10,988 bases of DNA. It comes from an uncultured Clostridia bacterium. Its GTDB lineage: Bacteria; Bacillota; Clostridia; Oscillospirales; Oscillospiraceae. Under the pieces are notes generated by a model. That model saw nothing but the letters and a program-made list of their open reading frames with translations, was not told where the DNA came from and did not search any database. Shown here piece by piece: positions 1 through 4,852 of this stretch. Made by a program: the position numbers and the translations under genes. The stretch's first letter is position 1. Every line of letters starts with the position of its first letter. The DNA lies in contig CAMEIU010000061.1 of the NCBI GenBank assembly GCA_945918815.1, positions 1 to 10,988 of the forward strand, given 5' to 3'.

Positions 1-133
1 CCATGAACTCGGCAATGGTCTCCTTGAACAGGCTCTGGATGTCCTCCATGCTGCCGATGTTTGCCATCTGCAGCAGTTCTCTGATTTTTTCCCGACGCGC
101 GTTTTCTTCGGGGGTACGATTCTTTCTAGCCAT
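1..133 (-). CDS. IS256-family (mutator-type) transposase, N-terminal fragment cut by the window edge
   Basis: This is the first 44 codons of a DDE transposase of the IS256/mutator family. The ATG is at 133-131 and the frame is open to the window edge, where the rest of the gene would continue. The N-terminus reads MARKNRTPEENARREKIREL and is followed by a helix containing SMEDIQSLFKETIAEFM, which I recognise as the standard opening of clostridial IS256-like transposases. The catalytic DDE residues lie outside the window. A ribosome site, GGAGG on the minus strand (plus 141-145), sits 7 nt before the ATG inside the 3' arm of a hairpin. The gene is transcribed leftwards, and its element interrupts orfB of an IS3 element. 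The family call is strong; whether the full gene is intact cannot be judged. Confidence 0.88.
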   Translation of the reverse strand, partial: MARKNRTPEENARREKIRELLQMANIGSMEDIQSLFKETIAEFM

Positions 134-137
134 TATA

Positions 138-182
138 AAACCTCCAATGTGGTGCTTCTATTCTACACCACATCGGAGGTTT
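138..182. repeat. Terminal hairpin of the IS256 element covering the transposase RBS
   Basis: An inverted repeat has 17-nt arms at 138-154 and 166-182, with 16 of 17 positions paired (mismatch 146/174), around an 11-nt loop. In a minus-strand transcript entering from outside the element, the first arm would pair with the arm containing GGAGG, the transposase ribosome site. A transcript starting inside the loop or later would leave that site open. The structure is seen directly; its role in damping translation of read-through RNA is inferred from similar arrangements in other insertion sequences. Confidence 0.75.
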
Positions 183-208
183 ACACAAAGTTTGGGATGG
201 TCTCGGCC

Positions 209-529
209 CGCAGATGCGGAGCACCCTCTTGTCATTGACATGAATGCCATGGTCATGGCGCAAATCGTCATTGAGCCTCCGGTAACCCTTGTCCGGACTT
301 TCTGCATGAAGCTTTTCAATCTTATCCGCAAGGCGTTCATTCTCCACTACCCTGCGGCTCTGTTTTCCGGAAGCCCATTTATGATAAGCCGAGCGTGCCA
401 CATGGAGCAGCTCGCAGGCCAGCTCAATGGGATACCCCTTTTTTCATGTGCTTCCCGGATGGCAGCATAGATATGGCCTTGTCTTACTTCCGAAAGGCAT
501 CTCTCCTCTCGATTTCGTCCAATTTTTTT
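209..529 (-). pseudogene. IS3-family transposase OrfB, N-terminal fragment: one-base lesion and IS256 interruption
   Basis: OrfB would carry the DDE integrase domain, but only its N-terminal HTH_21-type region is here. From the A7 slip site the -1 frame reads SEVRQGHIYAAIREAHE down to about 445. The similarity then continues one frame over, from KKGYPIELACELLHVARSAY to NDKRVLRIC at about 210. The switch falls in a run of six A (plus 439-444) followed by GGGG. Seven A would restore EKKGY in one frame, so a one-base loss is the simplest reading. A -1 slip on this run would give the same protein and cannot be excluded. Past about 210 the frame enters IS256 DNA and stops being transposase-like. 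No catalytic residue is retained in the window, so this copy cannot make transposase from this segment. Confidence 0.82.
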
Positions 530-1182
530 AGCAGGTCACGCTCCATTTCTGCCAGATACAGCTTGTGCTTGAGCTGCTCGATCTCGATCTGCGCTTTCTC
601 CAGTTCGGTTCGGGGAATCTGGTCTTTCTTCCGCTTGCCGCGCCGGTCCTCCAGTCCGGCTTCTCCCATCTCCTCAAACCGCAGCGTCCATGTGCGCACC
701 TGTTGGTAACTCACCTTGTACTTCAAGGCCATCTCACCGTAGTTCTTCCCACTGGACAGACAGTCCTTGACAATTTGAACCCGTTCTTCCTGCGTGGTGT
801 CCCGTCCCTGCTTCATGTAGCTTCCTCCTCCAGAAAACTTTACGGAGTTGAGATCTCCATGAGCATTATACACCTTTATCCAAGCCTGGAGCTGCCTTTT
901 ATCCCGTAACCCATACTTTTTGCCGATCTCTGTCAGACTGCCCTTTCCGGACAGATAATCCTTTACTGCCTGTAGCTTTATTTCCGCGGTGTATACATGA
1001 TTCCGCCTGTTCGGCAGAAAGGCTGCCGCCCCCTCCGCCTCATACTGCATGATCCACTTCTGTATTGTTTTCCGATCAACCCCGACCTCTGCTGCCGCAC
1101 TACTTGCACTTCCTTCTCCGTTTAGGTATCTCCGGACTATTTTTACTTTCTCTTCCGGACTTAGTTTTGGCTTTTGTGACAT
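484..1182 (-). CDS. IS3-family transposase OrfA with three helix-turn-helix modules
   Basis: This is a 232-residue DNA-binding subunit of an IS3-type transposase. Three HTH modules are visible: residues about 6-55 (KLSPEEKVKIV to QKWIMQYEAEG), 64-110 (YTAEIKLQAV to LQAWIKVYNAHG) and 129-178 (TTQEERVQIVKD to VRTWTLRFEEMG). A basic patch (RRGKRKK, 180-186) and a probable coiled coil (192-226, LEKAQIEIEQLKHKLYLAEM) follow. Most IS3 OrfA proteins are about 90-170 residues with one or two modules, so this is long. The ATG at 1182 follows GGAGGGAGC with good spacing. Near the 3' end the minus strand has A7 (529-523) read as CTA AAA AAA TTG, a plausible -1 slip site into orfB. The frame is intact, but without a working OrfB it is at most a DNA-binding fragment. 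Confidence 0.9.
   Translation of the reverse strand: MSQKPKLSPEEKVKIVRRYLNGEGSASSAAAEVGVDRKTIQKWIMQYEAEGAAAFLPNRRNHVYTAEIKLQAVKDYLSGKGSLTEIGKKYGLRDKRQLQAWIKVYNAHGDLNSVKFSGGGSYMKQGRDTTQEERVQIVKDCLSSGKNYGEMALKYKVSYQQVRTWTLRFEEMGEAGLEDRRGKRKKDQIPRTELEKAQIEIEQLKHKLYLAEMERDLLKKLDEIERRDAFRK
523..529 (-). other. Candidate -1 programmed frameshift site (A7) between orfA and orfB
   Basis: Seven consecutive A on the minus strand are read in the OrfA frame as A AAA AAA within leucine-lysine-lysine-leucine codons. A -1 slip here enters the frame that reads EERCLSEVRQGHIYAAIREA, the start of the OrfB similarity, and avoids the orfA stop at 484-486. IS3 elements generally make OrfAB by -1 slippage on A-rich heptamers. 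Slippage itself is inferred. Confidence 0.6.
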
Positions 1183-1186
1183 GACA

Positions 1187-1246
1187 ATGCTCCCTCCATG
1201 ATTGACAGTGTTTTTTCTTTTTCACTGTCTCTCATAGAGGGAGCAT
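1187..1246. repeat. 24-bp-arm hairpin at the IS3 end, overlapping the orfA RBS
   Basis: The arms at 1187-1210 and 1223-1246 pair at 21 of 24 positions (mismatches 1197/1236, 1202/1231, 1203/1230) around a 12-nt loop of T with one C on the plus strand. On the minus strand the second arm contains GGAGGGAGC, the ribosome site of orfA. Transcripts entering from the ligase gene, which is read in the same direction and stops 28 nt before, could fold and hide this site. Confidence 0.8.
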
Positions 1247-1273
1247 ATCATCCGCGTCCCTGGTGTGTTTCGT

Positions 1274-2929
1274 TTAATTTCTCAAAAGCAGACCCTGTTC
1301 CAGATCCTCCAACGCCTGTTTGCGGAGAACGTGGTGCTGTTTTTTGCCGGTGGCGGTGTGGGGCAGGGAATCCACAATGCGGTAGTAGCGGGGCGTTTTG
1401 TAGATGGACAGCATGGGGCTCCTGCTGCAGAAGTCCTTCAGCTCCTTCACCGTCAGGCTGGGATCCCGGGGGACCACATAGGCCACCACCGCCTGGCCCC
1501 GGACCTTGTCCGGCACACATGTGACGATGGAATCGGCCACCTTGTCAAACTGGGCTAGGGCCTCTTCAATCTGGGTGGGATAGATATTCTCGCCGGAGAC
1601 CACAATCATGTCATCCTTCCGGCCGCCGATGGTCACAAATTGATCCCGGTCCCAGGTGCCAAGATCCCCGGTGTACATCCAGCCCTTGTAGAATTTCTCT
1701 TTTGTCATGGCCTCGTCGCCGTGGTAGCTGTAGGCGCATTTGGCCGGGGACCAGATGATGACTTCTCCGGCGGTCTCGTTGTCCTGGGGTGCCAGTTCAT
1801 CCGGCTCGGCCTTCAGGTCCTCGTAGACACGAACCACCCGGACCTCGTCGTCGATACAGGCCCGTCCGGCGGACCCGGCGTGGTCCGGCAGATCGTAGGG
1901 CCGCAGGAAGTTGTTCCACAATGTCTCCGTGGTGCCGTAGCCGTTGAAGATGTTGGGGGTCAGAACCTCCAGATAGCGGATGCAGGCCGCCTTTTCAAAG
2001 GGCGCGCCCATGGTCACCAGGCCCCGGAGCTTGTGCAGGTCGTAGTGCTCCCGCTCCTGGGTCCGGGCCAGCATTTCCAGGGTGGACGGCGCGCCCATGA
2101 GGAAGGTGACGCCGTACTGCTCCACCCACTGGAGGCTCTGCCTGGGCTGGAAGGTCCGCATGGTGACCACGCAGGCTCCCACATAAAAGCTGGGGCAGGG
2201 CCCGCCCACATGGCAGCCGCCCCGGTGGAACCAGGGGGTCATGTTCAGCAGCACGTCCTGACAGCTGAGCGGATACTGCATGATGATGTCATGGGCGGAG
2301 AGGACCTCGTTGATATCGTTGAGGGGAACGTTTTTGGGCAGGGCCGTGGTGCCGGAGGTGTTGAGCCGCAGAACCTCGTCGTAGATGTGGGGCAGAAAGC
2401 CCATCTCCGGGTTCGTCTCCGGCTGGTCCTGGACAAACGCCTCATAGGACCAGTGGCCCTGGGGCAGGGGAACGCCTTTGAAATTGTCGCACTGCACTGC
2501 CATGGGACGGCACTGGGCCAGAGACAGCGCCTGGACCGCGACCTCCGTGATCTCGGCAGAGTAGAGGAACACCTTGGGCCGGTTGTGGTCCATGAGCAGG
2601 GCCAGCTCGCCGGGGGACAGGTTGAAATTGGCGGGATTGAGAATGGCCCCGATTTTCCTGGGACCGATATAGGAAAAGGCGAAGGCCGGGCAGTTTTGCA
2701 GGGCCGTCATGACCACGTCATCTTTTCCGACGCCGCAGCCCCGCAGAGCGTGAGCCAGCCGGTTGGCCTCCTGATTCAGGGCCTCATAGGTCCACCGTCG
2801 GTCCGCAGAGGGATCGATGATGGCCGTTCGGCGGCCATAGCGTCCCACATTGCGCAAAAAGCCGTTCAGCCAGATGTATTGATGCTCAAAGGTTTCCCGG
2901 AACATGGTGTCGTCGTAAGTTCTGGACAT
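1274..2929 (-). CDS. Class I adenylate-forming acyl/aryl-CoA ligase (AMP-binding family)
   Basis: This 551-residue enzyme is of the AMP-dependent acyl-CoA synthetase family, which activates a carboxylic acid with ATP and transfers it to CoA in the cytosol. Visible motifs: phosphate loop TSGTTALPKNV (191-201), GYGTTE (330-335), YTGDLG (419-424), the hinge and C-terminal lid in GGRKDDMIVVSGENIYPTQIEEA (435-457), and the catalytic-lysine region TATGKKQHH (525-533). The length fits the medium-chain/CaiC/benzoate-ligase size range. The phosphate loop departs from the usual TSGTTGxPKGV: Gly is replaced by Ala196 and Asn200, while the lysine (199) is kept. The ATG at 2929 is chosen because GGAGG lies 8 nt upstream and similarity begins at once; the frame is open further upstream but that stretch lies in a repeat. 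The substrate cannot be told from sequence. The gene is apparently monocistronic, with an IS3 element directly downstream. Confidence 0.9.
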   Translation of the reverse strand: MSRTYDDTMFRETFEHQYIWLNGFLRNVGRYGRRTAIIDPSADRRWTYEALNQEANRLAHALRGCGVGKDDVVMTALQNCPAFAFSYIGPRKIGAILNPANFNLSPGELALLMDHNRPKVFLYSAEITEVAVQALSLAQCRPMAVQCDNFKGVPLPQGHWSYEAFVQDQPETNPEMGFLPHIYDEVLRLNTSGTTALPKNVPLNDINEVLSAHDIIMQYPLSCQDVLLNMTPWFHRGGCHVGGPCPSFYVGACVVTMRTFQPRQSLQWVEQYGVTFLMGAPSTLEMLARTQEREHYDLHKLRGLVTMGAPFEKAACIRYLEVLTPNIFNGYGTTETLWNNFLRPYDLPDHAGSAGRACIDDEVRVVRVYEDLKAEPDELAPQDNETAGEVIIWSPAKCAYSYHGDEAMTKEKFYKGWMYTGDLGTWDRDQFVTIGGRKDDMIVVSGENIYPTQIEEALAQFDKVADSIVTCVPDKVRGQAVVAYVVPRDPSLTVKELKDFCSRSPMLSIYKTPRYYRIVDSLPHTATGKKQHHVLRKQALEDLEQGLLLRN

Positions 2930-2997
2930 GGCTTGCCTCCGTGAAGATAGAGATAGATCAGGCAGAGAAAGTGGGATATGTCGCACAGGCCCTTGTG

Positions 2998-3151
2998 CCC
3001 CCTCTTTAGGGGGCTGGACGCCCAAAGGGCGGCCTGGGGGTTGTACCGACAAGCAATTTTACCGATCTTACGATACAATTGCAAACTTGCAACAACCCCC
3101 AGTCAGGCCTGCGGCCTGACAGCCCCCTGTAGGGGCGGCTATTAGCCGCCC
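2998..3151. repeat. Composite palindromic intergenic repeat
   Basis: This non-coding block is built of nested GC-rich inverted repeats. GGGGGCTG (3009-3016) pairs with CAGCCCCC (3120-3127). CTGGGGGTTGT (3034-3044) pairs with ACAACCCCCAG (3092-3102). GTCAGGCC/GGCCTGAC (3102-3120) is a tight hairpin. GGGCGGCT/AGCCGCCC (3133-3151) is another, and CCCCCT/AGGGGG (2998-3013) a further one. An AT-rich core at 3045-3091 includes TTGCAA twice, 2 nt apart. It resembles dispersed intergenic repeats I associate with Oscillospirales genomes. Copy number cannot be seen from one window. Confidence 0.7.
3056..3084 (-). promoter_or_regulatory. Candidate sigma-A promoter for the CoA ligase, inside the repeat core
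   Basis: On the minus strand TTGCAA (3084-3079), a 17-nt spacer and TAAAAT (3061-3056) fit a sigma-A promoter, with the -10 matching 5 of 6 consensus bases and the -35 matching 4 of 6. The predicted start would be about 3049, leaving a leader of about 120 nt that crosses several hairpins before the ligase ATG at 2929. Placement in a repeat core lowers confidence. Confidence 0.4.
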
Positions 3152-3204
3152 GCATGGGGCACGAGGGTGCGTCGTAAGTCCCAATTATCCGCATTCCTGT
3201 GCGC

Positions 3205-3246
3205 AAAAACAATGCACGCAGCCAGGCGAATGCCGACTGCGTGCAT
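3205..3246 (-). terminator. Rho-independent terminator after the AEC permease
   Basis: On the minus strand ATGCACGCAG (3246-3237) and CTGCGTGCAT (3221-3212) form perfect 10-bp arms around a 15-nt loop, followed by TGTTTTTG (down to 3204). This lies 36 nt after the permease stop codon. The T-tract is on the minus side only, so it ends the fucI-fucU-permease transcript. The remaining bases up to the permease stop at 3282 show nothing else. Confidence 0.8.
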
Positions 3247-3281
3247 GAATTATACCTGTTTCCGGTGCAAATGTCAAGGAC

Positions 3282-4205
3282 TTACAGCGCGAGTCCCACG
3301 GACAGGAATGCAAACAGGACCAGAGAGACCAGGGTCAAAGCCGATAGGGCCGCGGAAATCTGCACCCGCTGAGACGGCTCGTCGGCGAATACAGGCAGCA
3401 CATAGGGCGGCGGCAGCAGGAACATGAGGATCGCCGCGCCTTTGTGGACCGCGCCGTGGAGAACGGTGCGGTTCAGGCCCAGCAGGACCAACAGAAGGAC
3501 CGCCATCACAATCAGCCTGAGCAGAATGAATCGGAAGGTCTCCTTCCAGGGAATTTCCTCCGGCACCAGATCGTAGCCCACGGTCAGGAGAATGATCATG
3601 CCGGTGGGCGCGGACACAAAGCCGGTGACGGAATCCAAAATCCCGCTGATTCCGATCCTTCCCATGGCGGCATAAAGCCCCGTGGCGCCCAACAGCACGC
3701 CTGCGAAAATGGCCCATAGCACTGGGGAAGTCACGGCTTCTTTTACCAGGGCCTTGCGGCCTTGCCGGCCGGACAGCAGCCCTTTGTAAAGGGTGAAGAC
3801 GAATAACACCTGGCCCAGATCCAGAATGGCGAACTGGGCCGTGCTGTCACTGGGATACAGCAGGGAGAACAGCGCGTATCCCAACATTCCGGCTTCAAAG
3901 CCCGAGGCCAGGAAAGGGGACAGGCGGCCCGGCAGCCGCAGCAGCTTTGCCAGCAGCTTGCCGAGGAACAGTCCGGCGCAGCAGAGCAGGAACATGATCA
4001 CGGGAATGACCAAGGCCGCGCCGCTGTACTGGGCTGTAGCAAAGGCATTGACCAGCACGGCCGGCAGGGTGATGTTTACCACCACTTTTTTCAGCGTGTC
4101 CACGCCGTCCCGGCATAAAAACTGCTTCTTCCGGCAGAGCATACCGATGGCCAGCGCCAGCAGCACCGGAAGCGCCGTCTCGATGATGCGGATGAAGCTG
4201 TTCAT
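3282..4205 (-). CDS. AEC-family (auxin efflux carrier type) membrane permease
   Basis: This 307-residue polytopic inner-membrane protein resembles the AEC family of secondary transporters, whose bacterial members move small organic acids such as malate, malonate or lactate. About ten hydrophobic segments are visible, among them residues 10-21 (ALPVLLALAIGML), around 65-85 (LVIPVIMFLLCCAGLFLG) and the last (LVSLVLFAFLSVGLAL). The internal NITLPAVLVNAF and the C-terminal PPPYVLPVFADEP segments fit the family pattern of two broken half-repeats. The ATG at 4205 directly follows the fucU stop codon with no gap, so translation is probably coupled and the two proteins belong to one operon. In fucose breakdown the by-product lactaldehyde or lactate could be the cargo; that is a guess from context. 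The family call is fairly firm, the substrate unknown. Confidence 0.82.
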   Translation of the reverse strand: MNSFIRIIETALPVLLALAIGMLCRKKQFLCRDGVDTLKKVVVNITLPAVLVNAFATAQYSGAALVIPVIMFLLCCAGLFLGKLLAKLLRLPGRLSPFLASGFEAGMLGYALFSLLYPSDSTAQFAILDLGQVLFVFTLYKGLLSGRQGRKALVKEAVTSPVLWAIFAGVLLGATGLYAAMGRIGISGILDSVTGFVSAPTGMIILLTVGYDLVPEEIPWKETFRFILLRLIVMAVLLLVLLGLNRTVLHGAVHKGAAILMFLLPPPYVLPVFADEPSQRVQISAALSALTLVSLVLFAFLSVGLAL

Positions 4206-4652
4206 TTACTTGATAACGCCCTTCTGGAGAATGATGTTGGCGTAGATGGCAGTTTCGCCGGACTGGAGGATGCAGTAGCAGTCCTTGGCCTGTTCGTAGA
4301 ACTCAAACCGCTCATAGTTGCCCACGGCAGCCGCGCCCCGGTCGTCGTGCTTGGCGATGATCTTCTTATACTCGTCCCACACGGGAATCTCCAGATTCTT
4401 GTCGCAGTCCATCTTTTCCATGAGCATGGCGGGGGTCTCCACATAGGCGTCCAGAGGGATCACCGTCAGAATGGCGTCCAGCAGCTCTGGCACGCCGTGG
4501 CCGTCGGCCCGGACAAACACGGCGTTCTTGGCCTTGGCCATGGACGCGCCAGGGAAATTGCCGTCGCCGATGCAGATGCGGTCGCCATGGCCCATTTCAG
4601 AGAGGACCTTCAGAAGCTCAGGGGAGAGAATGGGGGGAATGTTTTTCAGCAT
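4206..4652 (-). CDS. fucU: L-fucose mutarotase (RbsD/FucU family)
   Basis: This 148-residue cytosolic enzyme interconverts the alpha and beta anomers of L-fucose so that the isomerase gets the right form. The length is close to the usual about 140. The N-terminus MLKNIPPILSPELLKVLSEM followed by GHGD is diagnostic, with His22 at the conserved catalytic position, and IGDGNFPGASMA completes the family pattern. The ATG at 4652 is preferred because AAGGAAC lies just upstream. A longer in-frame start near 4703 would add residues encoded by the neighbouring heptamer repeat (SIINYQLSI) and is almost surely spurious. The next gene upstream is the broken fucI, 200 nt away across a repeat; the permease follows without a gap. 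FucU rather than RbsD is chosen because of the fucI neighbour. Confidence 0.9.
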   Translation of the reverse strand: MLKNIPPILSPELLKVLSEMGHGDRICIGDGNFPGASMAKAKNAVFVRADGHGVPELLDAILTVIPLDAYVETPAMLMEKMDCDKNLEIPVWDEYKKIIAKHDDRGAAAVGNYERFEFYEQAKDCYCILQSGETAIYANIILQKGVIK

Positions 4653-4672
4653 AGAATCTGTTCCTTTCTTGT

Positions 4673-4799
4673 CAATTGACAATTGATAATTGATAATTGA
4701 CAATGGAGGTATTTTCCTTCGGAAAATGATTGGAATAAATTAAAATCCGTCGCGAAGCGAAACAATCATTGTCCATTGTCCATTGTCAATTGTCCATTG
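4673..4799. repeat. Inverted heptamer-array repeat between fucI and fucU
   Basis: The arms at 4673-4705 and 4767-4799 match at 28 of 33 positions when one is inverted. Each arm is itself a tandem array of a 7-nt unit, AATTGAC/AATTGAT on the left and CATTGTC/AATTGTC on the right. The 61-nt core holds two small hairpins, ATTTTCC-TTC-GGAAAAT (4711-4727) and TCGC-GAA-GCGA (4750-4760). It has no coding content of its own. It looks like a small non-autonomous or REP-like intergenic element. Confidence 0.75.
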
Positions 4800-4801
4800 A
4801 A

Positions 4802-4836
4802 ATCATGCCAAGGCCCGGATGGAACCTTGGCATGAT
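4802..4836 (-). terminator. Hairpin after fucI, possible weak terminator or mRNA stabiliser
   Basis: ATCATGCCAAGG (4802-4813) pairs perfectly with CCTTGGCATGAT (4825-4836) around an 11-nt loop, beginning 16 nt after the fucI stop codon. On the minus strand only a short TTTC follows, so termination may be partial. That would let some transcript reach fucU, for which I find no convincing separate promoter. Confidence 0.55.
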
Positions 4837-4852
4837 CTTGTTTCAGAAAATC

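Larger units (their letters stand above)
1..208 (-). mobile_element. IS256-family insertion sequence, one end only, inserted in an IS3 element
   Basis: The stretch from the window edge to about 208 is foreign to the surrounding orfB frame, which keeps IS3 transposase similarity only down to about 210. The bases at about 181-208, read on the minus strand, run from GGCCGAGACC through AACTTTGTGTAAACC, the kind of terminal inverted repeat seen in clostridial IS256 relatives (family recollection, not a search). The exact end is uncertain by several bases. The other end and the target duplication, usually 8-9 bp for this family, are outside the window. Confidence 0.72.
209..1245 (-). mobile_element. 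IS3-family (IS150-like) insertion sequence, interrupted
   Basis: The element consists of orfA (484-1182) and the first part of orfB (about 209-529), both read on the minus strand. Its outer end is placed at 1245 because the minus strand there begins TGCTCCCTC, giving the terminal TG typical of the IS3 family and the outer arm of a long hairpin. Its distal part is separated by the IS256 insertion at about 209, so the other inverted repeat and the 3-4 bp target duplication cannot be checked. The element ends 28 nt from the stop codon of the neighbouring ligase gene, which therefore appears intact. Confidence 0.8.

Noticed and set aside
1640..2944. A 434-codon plus-strand open frame opposite the CoA ligase
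   Set aside because: It is antisense to a gene with clear family motifs, its Gly/Val/His-rich composition is typical of reverse-strand frames in GC-rich DNA, and it has no recognisable domain.
2930..3052. An N-terminal extension of the CoA ligase
   Set aside because: The extension is encoded by the palindromic repeat, while ATG 2929 has GGAGG at the right distance and starts the family similarity.
4653..4703. A longer fucU start adding an SIINYQLSI-like peptide
   Set aside because: This peptide is the translation of the heptamer repeat; the ATG at 4652 has its own ribosome site and matches the family N-terminus.
4673..4799. A CRISPR array
   Set aside because: Units are 7 nt, contiguous and without spacers, and no cas genes are present.
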